From Leptodactylus fallax (lineage: Eukaryota; Chordata; Amphibia; Anura; Leptodactylidae): a stretch of DNA of 64,000 nt. The DNA lies in NCBI GenBank assembly GCA_947044405.1, contig CAMRHE010000077.1:1054001-1118000 (forward strand), in the 5' to 3' direction. The position numbers and the translations under genes were made by a program. Below, piece after piece: positions 44,801 to 64,000 of this stretch (its first letter is position 1; each line of letters opens with the position of its first letter). The notes beneath the pieces were generated by a model. That model had not been told where the DNA came from and did no database searches. It saw nothing but the letters and a program-made list of their open reading frames with translations.

Positions 44801-45237
44801 TTTAATCCTGTTTTTCCACAAAGGAGAGTGGTTGAGAAAACAGCATGAATGTACACTTGTGTGAACAAGCACTTATTGGTACCTCACCATACATTAGTAC
44901 TATAGGCATTAGGACACTGTGCACACACGAAGTTAAAGTGCGGTTTTTGGTTAATTATATCTGATGTTCTTTTTCACTTATTTTTCCCCTTCCTTTAGGA
45001 TGCACTTATAGTGTGGATACAAAATGCAGAAAGCAGCTGCACTAGAATAACCTTGTGTGAACAAGGCTTTGGTCCAAATTTCTATAATGTTCAGCCTAGT
45101 ACATAGTTACATCGGTTAAATGTTTAAGAACCATTTTATTATTTTGTTGAATACATAAAGGGTTTGCACTTTTTCTAAAATTAGCGCCACACTTGTCAAT
45201 GGGCTGTGTCTGGTATTGCAGCTCTGCTTCACTTGAA

Positions 45238-45513
45238 TTAGGGCTACCCAGCGACTTTGGTCACAACTTCTGTCATGCGACCAAAGATTGCCAGGTTGCC
45301 CTGCAACTCCCTTATTGATGTAAATGAATGAATGAAGACATATTGTGACTAATGCGCCGTGACCTCAACTTCTAGATGCAAAAATGAGGACTCCAGTGGC
45401 TGCAATGCAACTCCATTCACTAATATTAGTGAAGAGTAACAGGGAGACCCGGCAATCTTTGGAGGTGCAATGGGAGTTGCTGCCAAAGTCACCATGTAGC
45501 CTTAGCCTTAGGG
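45238..45513. mobile_element. Palindromic MITE (ggctagggccacac family)
   Basis: Left ttagggctacccagcgactt, right aagtcaccatgtagccttag; the gcgaccaaagattgcc segment has its inverse near the other end. Relative of 15324-15655. Confidence 0.7.
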
Positions 45514-46093
45514 TGCATTGCAGTGCCAGACACAAAGGTGTCTCTTTCTAGAAAAAGCAAAGTCTTTTTTTGTCACTGCATATAATCCTAAGACAATACC
45601 TACATGTACATCCCATATATCTTATCACTGGATATCCACCTGACCAGACCAATAAAGAAAAATGTGTCTCCTCTACCAAAGAGTTTCTGCAATATCTTAT
45701 TTATACCATAGCTGTTTTCTGCGGTTTTTGCTGGTGCCCCTGCCCCTCACACAGACATTTCTTAGCATGCTGTATGAATCAAAGTGTATAAGGACAAGGT
45801 GCTGCTTTCTCCCCCTGCAGTGTACTGCAGGCCAGTGTTTGTATGATGACAAGTAAGCTATGCCGTGGCCCTCTGGCGTGGATTTGGTGGCATTATTCCT
45901 GCCTCCCGGGACCATTGTATTTTTCTATTTAGTGCAGAATTAATGCAAAACTGTGGAAGATCACATTATTGCTGCATGTCAGACATATTTATATTCTATC
46001 TGTCTCAATGGAAGCTGGTAAATGCTGTTCACTGTCGTTGAAAATGTGAAACTTAGTTGCTGTTAACAAATGTAAATATCTACCAGAGAGTAA

Positions 46094-46099
46094 AATAAA
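46094..46099 (+). promoter_or_regulatory. Candidate distal HYCC2 poly(A) signal (AATAAA)
   Basis: AATAAA in an AT-rich, non-repetitive stretch 9.8 kb after the HYCC2 stop. It would imply a very long 3' UTR. Other AATAAA hexamers occur nearer (for example near 40824), so the end used is unknown. Confidence 0.25.
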
Positions 46100-46257
46100 T
46101 ATTTTAATTCATTGTATATAGAGATGTACAAATTTCTGAATCATTCAGAATATCTATACTATGTTAAATAAATATTGTTCTGTTTCTGGCTGCACGAGTC
46201 TGTTCTGTGAGTTCTGCACTGGGGAAGACTACAACCTGGAAAAGGCTCGGTCACAGG

Positions 46258-46751
46258 TTAAAGGAAATCTGTCAGGTCAATCTGGGACACTAAACCACCC
46301 ACAGGTCCTTATAGACCTGGGGTTGAGTGTCCCAAATCGCCCTGTTGTAATGCAATCCGCAGGCACATTAAAAATAAAAAACCTTTATACTTACCTAGAT
46401 AAGGGTCCGATCAAGAACAGTCCGGCTTATTCATGAGCTTGTTCGTTGGCACGCCTTCCCCATGCTCCCGGCGCCTGCGCTGTTCTTCAGTGAAGCCGAA
46501 GATGGACACCCCGGCTTCACTGCGCAATTGCCGGAGGTACGGGGCATGTGCCCTGAAGCCGAGGTGTACTCCTCTGGCTTCATTGAAGAACTGCACAGGG
46601 AGTACAGCGGCAGGGGGAGTATAAAGCTTTTTTATTTTTAATGCAGCCATGGATTGCGTTATAACAGGGTGATTTGGGACACTAAACCCCAGGTCCATAT
46701 GGACGTGTGGGTGGTTTAGTGTCCCAAATTGCTTTGACAGATTCCCTTTAA
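46258..46751. mobile_element. T2/Kolobok-type MITE (gggacactaaacc family)
   Basis: TTAAAGGAAATCTGTCAGG to the inverse ending gacagattccctttaa, TTAA at both ends. The arms carry gggacactaaaccaccca and tgggtggtttagtgtccc; inner inverted ttcagtgaagccg and cttcattgaagaa. Best-preserved member here. Confidence 0.9.
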
Positions 46752-46950
46752 GGCTGAGGCCCCACATTGTGGAAACACAGCTCCTTTTTGTTGCAGATTT
46801 TGCTGTGGATTGAGCAGAATGTAGAAGTATAAGATCTTCCTACATATTTCCCATTCCTTTTGTAGCCATTGTTGGCTTTGGCACAAAAAAACGCAGCAAA
46901 ATCTGCAACAAAAAAAAGCTGCGTTTCCGCAATGTGGGGCCTCAGCCTAA
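46751..46950. mobile_element. Palindromic MITE (ggctgaggccccaca family)
   Basis: Abuts the preceding MITE. Left aaggctgaggccccacattg, right caatgtggggcctcagcct, with ttgttgcagattttgctg mirrored inside. Related pieces at 41851 and 63584. Confidence 0.85.
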
Positions 46951-47197
46951 GATAGGATTCTCATTGCTATATTGGTTCAAGTTTTTGGAGATCATTTAGG
47001 TTGTGATCATCTACTGCTGTATTACTGCTTTATTTAGGTCACCGGTTACAAGTATTAAAGGGATCTTTCAGGCTAAATAACTGAAGATCAGCATTTTTGA
47101 CACTGGTAGCGTCCTACATGACATATAGTAGGTTGCTGTGTACAATGTGGGTCTTAATACTGATAGCCTTTGTACATTGCTCTGTTGACCTAGACAT

Positions 47198-47453
47198 TTA
47201 TATTTATTTAGCTTTCTTATATAGTGCCAAGATATTCTGCAGCGCTTTACAGATATTGTCAACTCTGTCATATATAGGGCTCACAATCTACATAGTAAAT
47301 TCACAATCAGTATGGAGGAAACCAAAGTACCCAAAAGAAACCGAAGCAAATACGGGGCGAACATACAAAACTCCATGCTGATGTTGTTCTTGGCTGGATT
47401 TGAGCCTAGGACTCCAGTGCTGTAAGGCAAGAGTGCTAACAGCGTGCTGCGCC
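47198..47453 (-). mobile_element. tRNA-derived SINE, reverse orientation
   Basis: Reverse of the 8516-8800 element: tail at the left, gcagcgctttacag, gggctcacaatct, a B-box equivalent at about 47397-47413 (ggatttgagcct), and a shortened tRNA head (gtgctaacagcgtgctg). Confidence 0.8.
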
Positions 47454-47665
47454 TATCCTGATACAATCGGATAACTTGGTCATCACAACTTGTCCTGTAA
47501 TGCTGTAGTGCATTTGGTTTTGTGATTCATTCTAGGATACAGTTAAAAAAAATGGCTGCTTTCTTCAAAAATCTGCAGCACACAGTTTGTGTACGGTACT
47601 GCAGCTCACACCCAATACCAGAAAAAAAAACATAAGATGTAGATTTTTAAATGGTTCAAATTACA

Positions 47666-47671
47666 TTTAAT
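47666..47671 (-). promoter_or_regulatory. Possible QNG1 poly(A) signal (ATTAAA)
   Basis: On the - strand an ATTAAA lies about 100 nt after the QNG1 stop codon. This would give a short 3' UTR and end transcription before the HYCC2 side. Hexamer and position are the only evidence. Confidence 0.3.
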
Positions 47672-47773
47672 TATGTTCAATAAACAAAAAAAAAAAAACA
47701 TTGCAGTTATCATAACTTCTATTTCAAAGGTATTTGAAGTCCCAGGTATGTCATAACTAATGTAAAATCCAGA

Positions 47774-55920
<8,147 letters not shown>

Positions 55921-58900
55921 TCTGGTATGGAACCTGGTATAAGATTCAACAGTTAAATAGTCAAATTTACATTTACCCAAATTCTGTACATGGGTCCAAA
56001 TAATATATTCTTCAATTAAGATTAATGCCTTTGTGAAGAATATTTTGGTTTTCCCGCTCTTCAATGGCCTAAAGCATTAGCGGGTACTGCACTACCAGAC
56101 TTTATGTTATTTAGTGTGATAGTAGAAAACTCGGAGTACTTGGATGGCTAATATTGCTCTCAATTCAGACCATTACTTAGCGCATGCAATTAACCTTCTA
56201 TAGTTTTCGTCTAAGCTGCTACCCTTACACAAATGGGCTTGTTCAATTTGGAGGCAAGCCAAAAAGGTTGTGGGCTACATATTATTTCCAAAATGTACCT
56301 TTGGTGCAGTCAATATTTTTCACAACTAATATCTCACCCATCTTTTTCATCTAATAACATGTATTGTGTAGGCGATCCCCATGACTCAATTACAAGCTAA
56401 ATACAATATCCACATACTCAGACATGAATTGTTACCGCTGAAATAGAATTTGGATGCAGATACACCTTTTTCCATTTTTTATTTTGTACACTTTATATCC
56501 ATGTTTTTTCAGCTGCAGTTATAGGCCGGTGCCCCACGTGGCGTAAAGCCTGCGGTTTGCCTGCAGGAAAAACGCTGCGGAAAAAAATGCAGCGTTTTAG
56601 AGTCACGGCAAAGTGGATGGGATTCTAGCAAATCCTATCCCTACTTTGCATTAAAATACACGCTGCGGACACACAGCGATTTCCAAAACAGTTGTGGTTT
56701 TGGAAATCGCAGCATGTCAATTATACCTATGGAAACACCGGCAGTTTTCCTATAGATATAATTGAAGCAGAAAGTCCGCAGAGGAAAACTTTGCAAACTT
56801 TCTGTCAAAAGCTCTGTGGTAAAAACCGCGATGCATTGCTGCTGCGGTTTTTCTCACAGTGCTTTTTTACTGCAGGACGCCACATGGGACCTTAGCCATA
56901 AAGGGATATTTTAGTAAAAATATGCTGCTATCACCTGTCCACATTCACCAGATATCAATAAAAGAAGTTTAAAAAAAAATAAAAAAAAATTATATATAGA
57001 GATATATATATATATATTTTCAGACACATAAAATACATGATGAAGTGGATAAGCAAAATGAGGCAGAAAATATACTAGGCTCATGAAATACACTAATGCC
57101 TACCCTTATAGTAAAGACACTGCAGACTGAACTCATATTCAGACTTACCTTGCCCTCTACAGGAACAATGTGTGAATGGTTTGGCAGAGAGGAATATATA
57201 CAAGCAGGAAGCCTGGCACGTAATTGCACGGAAACTGCAGATGTCACATGGTATTGTGCAATATATATTAGTTTGCCAAAGACGCAACATTTAATATACC
57301 GAAGATAACTAAAATGAATGAACATGTCCATAGAGAGGATGACTACAGTAGTCTGGACTTGTCTTCAAGTGACTCATATCCCAAAAACAAAATCCTCTTA
57401 GTTGGATTTAGTCTCCTAAAACAATGGTGGAGTAATGGAAACCCATATGTAAAAAAGTGTTGCATGTAGGTTCAGTTGCTCACACACCGTGTTGTGGCGT
57501 TTTGGCTGGTGTGGTCTAGCAAAGTGTTACACAATATGGTGGAAACTGCAGGTTTTCTAGGACATGTTCCTTTTTATTTGACAAGAAATTCTGTTAGGTT
57601 GTTTCCACATAAGCAATGCCCAGAACATATTCTTGAATTGCTCCCTCAGGTTAGGAACTAAGTGATTAGAAGACACTTTGTATATATATTTTAATAGAGA
57701 AAAATGTCTCTCTCCATTTCCCACACTCTTATTCTCCTTCCCCTCCCTCCTAAACATTTCTAAACTCTCTGCTGAATCCATCTTGGTTTCCCAAGACAGA
57801 CACTCAACTTACTTAAAGGGAATCTGTCAAGTATTTTTTCCTACCCTAAACTAACCCTTGCACGTGTAGCATCAAGTAATGGCCTTTTCTATGGTGTCAC
57901 CCTGTGCAGTGTGATTGACATGTCCCTCAGTGTCAGATATTGGGCTAATACCACCATACTTTACTGCCAGCTTCACATAATATGATTTTGCAGCAACAGA
58001 AAGCTTAGTAAGGGGCACCATAAGAAAGGTCACTTTAGGCTGCACTTTCTGGGACCAGTTAAGGGTTGAAAAACACATTGGAATTAAATTACATTGATGC
58101 CTTGAGGTCTATGAAGAGGAGGAAGAAAACATAGGGAGGAGAAGCCAAGTCAGAAAGAAACAAAGCCACAGAGATGCTGACACCACTATAGTATGTTTTC
58201 GGTCTCACCACAAGTGCTTTATTCACATTAGTACTGTTCAGTATTTCTCTGTAATGTCTTCCATGCTGTTAGGGAGCATAATCCCTTGTTTTCTCAATGT
58301 CTTGTCTATGGGAGATATCATAGCAACTAGTATCCATCCACTAGGTCAGGACAGAGGGAAAATAAAACTGCTAAAAGTGCAGAATACAAATCATATAATG
58401 GCCAGAAATAGAAGAAAATGAGAGCAAAACTGAAGAAACGCCATATGTTTTTAAACACACAGTATCATTATGGGTTATAGAAGCATAGCAGTAGTGGTGG
58501 TGCATGTTTCTGCTGTGCCTCAACCTACCTGTTCAACCAACAAAAGTGCAAATAAGTAGGATATGGGTTAAAACAAGGATTTACATTACTAACTGTTCAA
58601 GTCTATTAGCGCTCCCACATTGATGGTTCTGTCAGCTTACAGTGCTGCAAAAATTATATATCCTGATATGTGACTGTGGCATCCAAACGCTGGTTACAGC
58701 GAGAATATAGTTAACTTGTCAACAATATGATCAAATGAGATTTGTTATTCTAAACCATATCCAACTTACTACTCCATTGTACAAGGGAATCTGTCAGGGC
58801 TATTTGGAACACTAAACCAGCCACAGGTCTTTATAGACCAGGGGTTTAGTGTCCCAAATCACTGCTATAATGTAATCCACGGCTGCATTAAAAACACTTT

Positions 58901-59088
58901 ATACTTGCCTATCGGCTTCAGGATGCATGTGCAGCGGACTCACCTCTAGGTAAGCATAAAGTTTTTTATTTAATTTTTTTTTTAATGTGGCTGCGGATTG
59001 TATTATAAATAGGGCGATTTGGGACACTACACACATAACCTATAAGGACCTGTGGGTGGTTTAGTGTCCTGAATCGCTGACAGCTTCA
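55921..59088. other. 5' flank of QNG1
   Basis: No coding exon. A possible acceptor for an upstream noncoding QNG1 exon is at about 55934. Contains a degenerate palindromic element at about 56521-56900 (ggccggtgccccacgtgg to cacatgggaccttagcc), an (AT)n run near 56990-57017, a T2-type end at 57813 and a MITE at 58780-59096. 57020-57800 and 58090-58780 show nothing recognisable. No CpG-rich promoter was found. Confidence 0.65.
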
Positions 59089-59096
59089 CTCTAAAG
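58780..59096. mobile_element. T2/Kolobok-type MITE (gggacactaaacc family), shortened
   Basis: Starts acaagggaatctgtcagg and ends gacagcttcactctaaag; gaacactaaaccagccacag mirrored by ctgtgggtggtttagtgtcc. Terminal bases are degenerate. A hAT-like element begins at its right edge. Confidence 0.82.
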
Positions 59097-60428
59097 CAGG
59101 GGTCTCAAACTCGCGGCCCGCGGGCCAACTGCGGCCCTCGGGACAATAGTTTGCGGCCCCCACCTCAATAACAAAGTTTAACGTTAGTGCGGCCCGAGTT
59201 TGATAGGAATGGCACTTTTCAGTGTTGTGTGCGGAGCTGAATGAACCTACCAATCAGGCGGCTGCGCCAGGCGGGACTGTCCAGGGGGCGGCATTTTTAC
59301 TATTTAATGTAAACCAGCCCAGGACAGGCCGCTTTAAAAAAAAAAAAAAAAAAAAAAAAAACAGAGCTGAGCACGGCCTGTCCTGGGCTGGTTTACAAGA
59401 TGTCGCATCTCAGCGTAGGCGGCAATACAATGACGTCATCGCGCCGCCTACGCTGAGACACAGACATCGCGGACAAGACGAAGAGGCGGCGGCTGCATCA
59501 AGGCATCGCAAGTAGGTACAGATAACTTTTATATAAAGGCCGTAACCTGCTGTAGTATCCCCGGCAGGTCACGGCCTATTTATTTACCTACCCCACGTCT
59601 GCTCGTGGCCGCCCCCGCTTCCCCTTCTGCTATGGGACGCAGAAGAGGAAGTGGATGCCGCTGTGAGTGGCCGCGGGCCGCAAATACTACTATTATTATA
59701 CTCTGGGGTCTTTTCAGACCCCGGAGTATAATAATCGGAGGCCTAGGGTTGGTGAGGGAACATAAAAACCAATGTCACTCACCTCCTGCGATCCGATGTA
59801 ACTCCAAGCAGGCTTGAGGCCTCTGGTGACGTCATCAGGTCGCGTCGCCGGCCTGATCACGTGACGTAATTAAACAGGGCTGAAAGCTGCAAGAAGTGCA
59901 CCGGTGTCCAGGATAGGTAAGTAACTCTGGTTTTTATGTTTGTATTCTCCCCTGGGTCTCCAATCATTATACTCTGGGGTCTGAAAAGACCCCAGAGTAT
60001 AATAATAGTTCATGGGTGGTCCACTATGGGGCATAATACCCTGTGCAGGGGCCACTCTGGAGCATAATACAAGTGCAGGGGCCACTATGGAGCATAATAC
60101 CGAGTGCAAGGGCCACTATAGAGCATAATACCGGGTGCAGGGGCCATTATAGAGCATAATACCGGGTGCAGGGGCCACTATGGAGCATAATACAAGTGCA
60201 GGGGCCACTATGGAGCATAATACCAGTGCAGGGGCCACTATAGAGCATAATACCAGTGCAGGGGCCACTATGGAGCATAATACCGTGTGCTGGGGCCACT
60301 GTGGAGCATAATACCGTGTGCAGGGGCCAATATGGAGCATATTACCGGTGTGGAAAACCTGATGCGGCTCAGCCTCACCCAGACTCTACCTCCAGCAGCC
60401 CCCGGGTAAATTGAGTTTGAGACCCCTG
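59097..60428. mobile_element. hAT-like non-autonomous element, 1332 bp
   Basis: Begins caggggtctcaaactc and ends in its inverse, gagtttgagacccctg. Flanked by 8-bp near-identical duplications (ctctaaag 59089-59096, ctttaaag 60429-60436), the hAT hallmark. No transposase. Inside: an inverted pair around an A run (aaaccagcccaggacaggcc, 59310-59396), a hairpin on a ggcggc/gccgcc stem at 59410-59458, two hairpins built on tatactctggggtct (59690-59735 and 59966-60007), and a minisatellite. Strikingly GC-rich compared with its surroundings. Confidence 0.82.
60008..60350. repeat. Minisatellite, about 11 units of 28-32 bp
   Basis: Tandem units around ggggccactatggagcataa followed by a variable tac(c)(ga)gtgca. 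Units differ from each other by point changes and small length differences. The long - strand reading frame here only reflects the repeat. Confidence 0.93.
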
Positions 60429-60458
60429 CTTTAAAGCATGATAAACCCTTTTAGTTCT

Positions 60459-61099
60459 AAGGCCCCACGTGGCGGGCCGCACCAAAAAAGCGCTGCGGCA
60501 AAAACTGCAGCGCCAACACATCACGTTTTTCCCCGCAACGCTTTTCACAGAAAGTCCACAGAGGTTTTCTACTCAATTTCCACATTTAGTGCTACAATTA
60601 TCAACACCGTTGCATATAAAACCTCACATGTACAGATGTAGCAGAGTTATTCTGATCCTCTGAAATTGGATAAACCGCTACAGTGCGATCTCTTTTCACA
60701 GAAAACTACAAAAAAAACAAAACAAAAAAAAAACTGCGAACAGTCACTGGAAAAACATTTGTCAATAACTTTTCATTGTTTTTTTTTGTCTTCTGTGATG
60801 AGATATCACGCTGCAGTAATTTAACCAATTGCAGAAGTTCGAGTTAACTCGTCTACATTTGTATATACCCTTATACTCAAATAAAACTCAAAAATCTAAG
60901 AAGATAGTCACCTATATGCAGGTCAAAACATGTTAAGGCAATATTACACAACAGTTTAGTAGATTGTCTCCACTTATAAAGAAATAGCACAAGCCTGGGA
61001 CATGTTCAGACTTATTTATAACATGTTCTTGTATAAAGTAAAAATCCACCAGTTTACAGAGATTATTCATTTACACACACATTTCCAAAATACATAACT
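60459..61099. other. Non-coding stretch with a MITE fragment
   Basis: Starts with aaggccccacgtggcgg, an end of the ggccccacgtgg family, without a clear partner end. Nothing else recognised. Confidence 0.6.
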
Positions 61100-61101
61100 T
61101 A

Positions 61102-61990
61102 CCGTATTTTTCGGACTATAAGACGCACCGGACCATAAGACACACCTATGTTTTAGAGGAGGAAAATAGGGGAAAAACAATTTTTGATACAAAAAAACCG
61201 TGGTAAAATAGTTAAACAACATATGGGAGTTGTAGTTTTGCAACAGCTGCAAGGCCACATTGACAGGTGTGTTCTTTTTAGTTATATCATTTTGGGGAAC
61301 GTCTATTGCTTTGGTCACTTATTATGCAAATCAGAGGCGAAACTGTGAAAAAACGGCGATTCAGCACTTTTGATTTTTTTTTCTGGGAAAAATATTTTTA
61401 TAAAGTTGGTAGACTGGGCATTTTTGGACACAGGGATACCTAATGTGTATGTGCTTTACAGTAACATCCTACTTTTATATGTATTCTAGGGAAAGGGGGT
61501 ATTTAGAACTTTTTGTTTTTTATATTTTTTTTTTAAACTTTTTTTTTTTTTTTAACTATTTTATTAGCCCCCCTAGGGGGCTTGAACCTGCAATCATTTG
61601 ATTGCAAGTCCTATAGACAGCAATACAACTGTACTGCAGTCTATGGGAGATTCTGTACATTACTATGACAGGCCTGGGAGCCTTCATAAGGCTCCCGGCT
61701 GTCACAGGAACAGGTCAGCTCAGCTCCTTCGATCTCGCCGCGCAGGAGCCAGCCTGCAACGAAAAAGATACCACCGGGCCCGGGGGGAGGCTTACAGCTA
61801 GTAATGCCCGCGATCAGAGTGCAGCAGAGCTGCCGCTATCATCTTTACAGAACCGGCATCACGGCAGATGCCGGGATGAGTTCGCATAGCGATGCAGCAA
61901 CCCGGCTCCTTTGCCCCCCCAACACCCACCCACCATTTTCCTCCCAAATTTTGAGGGAAAAAAATGCATCTTACAGTCCAAAAAATACGG
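61102..61990. mobile_element. 889-bp element with TA-flanked inverted ends
   Basis: Starts ccgtatttttcggactataa and ends with the inverse (cagtccaaaaaatacgg); TA on both sides (61100-61101, 61991-61992). The inside has T runs, a palindromic ggcctgggagcc/ggctcccgg stem near 61672-61703, and no transposase. The superfamily cannot be fixed from the ends alone. Confidence 0.75.
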
Positions 61991-61992
61991 TA

Positions 61993-63583
61993 TATGTACT
62001 TATATTGTACTGGTCCTGAGTTATAGTCAGTTTTATATTCTAGAGCTTGTGACAACTCAGGGGTTATTTAGCTCACGGGATCGCCATCTCCAGCATAAGA
62101 TGGTTAGCACATCAAGAACTTCAACTCCACACCGGCAAAACTGACCTCAGCAGCTTTATTTCTCCAGCCACAGCGTGCAGAGATACAATGCAGGGTCACA
62201 AAACAGTTCTAACAAGACAAATCCTGGTTGTCTGACCACTAACTACACAATATAGTGTCCATTACCATCAGGGTGTAAGTCTAGCGCCTGGAACCTCAAA
62301 ACAAAACAGTGTTCATACCAAAACTTGTAGGTGCAGCACTCCAGGACCTTGGCTCAGCCATGTCTCAGTGTTGATCTCCTTTCTTCAGGATCCAGTTGCA
62401 GGTAGAAAAGAGGAGGCAGATGAGCGCTGGTCCAGAATAAATGTAGTCTTTAATCCAATTGAATAAAACACACGATGCGTTTCAGGACAAGCCCTTTTTC
62501 AAGTGTGCATAAAAACATAGCATGGGTAGCATGACATATAGTTTACAAAAATAAAAAAATGGGACAAAAACGGGTGGTAGCCACGCCCCTTCATGTGTGG
62601 GGGTGTGATTAATGGGTCTAAACTAAATAAAGAGAAAAAAAAATAAAATAAAATAAATAATATAATTATATGTTGTGGGTAGAAAACAAAAGGAAAAGAC
62701 AGAAGGATCCAACGTGGGAATCCTTTCTTCAGGAGTCTTCCTAGATGACACCTAATGAGGTTCATTAAGCAGCCCAAACCCAGGACTGTCCTGCTATATG
62801 GAGTGGAACCTGCTCTTTTCTTCCCACTCCAGCAAAACAGCCATCTGAACAGCTGCAATGCCGCAAGCTGCATTTATAACTCTGCAACCTACAGAGCCGA
62901 AAAATGACAGTATTCTGCGACATGTAATCTTTACATAAAGAGAACAAAGCTAGTATGAGCTCAGATGAGCAGTGTTCAAAACATTTTGCACCTATATGTA
63001 ACTGAAGATATTGCAGATGTAACACGTGGACCCGAAAAGTTACCAAAGATCCCTATGGTGTTGTAGATTTGATTCAATGGCACGTACGGGTCTTACATAC
63101 AGGATACAAATGGCTTAATACAGATACATATGAGGTTTGTCTGACAAGCAGCTGATGGTTTCTAACAGAATCCTTGAAAATGGTAAATGCATACATTACA
63201 TACATATAGTAAAAACTATGTTGACAGTACATATATGCACATCATATTTCAGAATTTTCCCCGTAAATGTATGATATAGCTATTTGATATGCCACCCTTA
63301 CTTATCTGACGAATAGGGTTGTTACCGCCTGTTCTTGGTAGATTTGGCTGTGTTTTCGCGATTACTCCCCATTAAGTCTTAAACAGGCAAGTGAGTCAAC
63401 TTGGCTATTTGTGGGTCTACAAAGGATTTGCCATAGATGTGGGTGCCATCTCTTGAGACCCATGGCTAACTCAAATGTTGGTTAAACTACATTAATATTA
63501 CAGTGTGCCTAGACTTTTCTGATACATGTCATAAATCAATAACGCAGGTGATGATCGTAAAGTTTGAGATATATTTTATTAGG
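61993..63583. other. Non-coding stretch at the right side
   Basis: 62340-62800 resembles dispersed frog repeat material (gatgcgtttcaggac and adjacent A-rich sequence), but no element could be delimited. 62880-63580 shows nothing recognisable. Confidence 0.5.
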
Positions 63584-63783
63584 GCAAGTCCCCAGAAATG
63601 CATCGTTTTTGTGGTTTTTTTGAGCCAAAGTCAGGAGTGGATTTAAACAGAAGGGAGAAGTATAAGAGCTTCCTTTATATTTCCCTTTCCTTTCCAAGCC
63701 AATCCTGACTTTGGCTCAAAAAAACGCAGCAAAATCTGCAACAAAAAAAACGCTGTGTTTCTGTAATGTGGCGCCTTAGCCTT
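63584..63783. mobile_element. Palindromic MITE (ggctgaggccccaca family)
   Basis: tttttgagccaaagtcagga on the left is mirrored by tcctgactttggctcaaaaa on the right. Outer ends (gggcaagtcccc / ggcgccttagcctt) pair less well. Confidence 0.72.
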
Positions 63784-64000
63784 AAAGGGAATCTGTCATC
63801 AGAACCTAGCATATGAACCCAGCCCTGTAGATAGACTGATTCAGGTGAACCTAACCTGTGTTTTCCCCTTTTTAATTTGGGTGCCACTGTTGCCAAGATA
63901 TTGCCTTTTTTGTCAATATGCAAATGAGCTCTTTAGAGCAATGGCAACGCCCTTCTTGCTCCGTAGAGATAAGTGACAACACCCTTGTTGCTACAAAGAG
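63781..64000. mobile_element. T2-type MITE, cut by the window end
   Basis: Starts TTAAAGGGAATCTGTCATC. A similar stretch with atgagctctttggtgcaa wording occurs at about 14590-14830 (aaagggagtctttcaccag). The right end is outside the window. Confidence 0.55.

Larger units (their letters stand above)
36302..47773. other. HYCC2 3' UTR and convergent intergenic region
   Basis: No coding exon. The stretch 36302-37300 and 38220-40870 is mostly non-repetitive and could be 3' UTR. MITEs lie at 37844-38217, 40881-41136, 41534-41851, 45238-45513, 46258-46751 and 46751-46950; a MITE-like start (aagctaagaccccac) at 44375 and a T2-type fragment at about 42080; a reverse SINE at 47198-47453. T runs occur near 38647 and 39900. 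Confidence 0.7.

Noticed and set aside
55921..56064. 48-residue N-terminal extension of QNG1
   Set aside because: It does not match the family, whereas the ATG at 55920 gives the same N-terminal layout and total length as human QNG1.
59400..59660. CpG-rich segment as a QNG1 promoter
   Set aside because: The GC-rich sequence belongs to the hAT-like element and is 3.5 kb from the coding start; no evidence of a transcription start.
60116..60340. 74-codon frame with repeating ALVLCSIVAP units
   Set aside because: It is the translation of a 28-32 bp minisatellite, not a protein gene.
60008..60350. Regular repeats that could suggest a CRISPR array
   Set aside because: Units are contiguous with no unique spacers, and the sequence is vertebrate.

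Overview
The window is vertebrate nuclear DNA, most likely from a frog. Two single-copy, multi-exon vertebrate genes with GT-AG introns sit in a dense background of amphibian-type mobile elements. These include TTAA-flanked palindromic MITEs of the T2/Kolobok kind known from Xenopus, Tc1-family transposons, a tRNA-derived SINE and a hAT-like element. No species can be named from the sequence alone, and no prokaryotic or viral gene system was seen.

Positions 1-6130 hold no recognisable coding exon. They are either the 5' flank or a 5' UTR intron of the first gene. From 6158 to 36301 on the + strand lies HYCC2 (FAM126B, hyccin 2), with ten constitutive coding exons that join in frame into a 526-residue protein. 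An extra in-frame 138-nt candidate cassette exon lies at 30649-30786. Introns 2, 6 and 9 are large and carry most of the transposons: Tc1 copies at 8363-9972, 16721-18286 and 22184-23813.

From 36302 to about 47.7 kb there is no coding exon. The first 10 kb may be a long HYCC2 3' UTR, with a distal AATAAA at 46094. Several palindromic MITEs lie in it. On the - strand, 55920 down to 47774, is a complete four-exon QNG1 gene (queuosine 5'-phosphate N-glycosylase, formerly C9orf64), 341 residues. The two genes are convergent (tail to tail). QNG1 intron 1 contains one Tc1 element inserted into another.

From 55921 to the end is the 5' side of QNG1. It contains repeats only: T2-type MITEs, a 1.33-kb hAT-like element with an internal minisatellite and hairpins (59097-60428), and an 889-bp element with TA-flanked inverted ends (61102-61990).

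The two genes have unrelated jobs. HYCC2 belongs to the plasma-membrane PI4-kinase III alpha assembly and QNG1 salvages queuine for tRNA modification, so no shared pathway is implied. The most useful observations are the cassette exon, the QNG1-HYCC2 adjacency (different from human), the nested transposons, and blocks inside two Tc1 copies that look like sequence or assembly failure.
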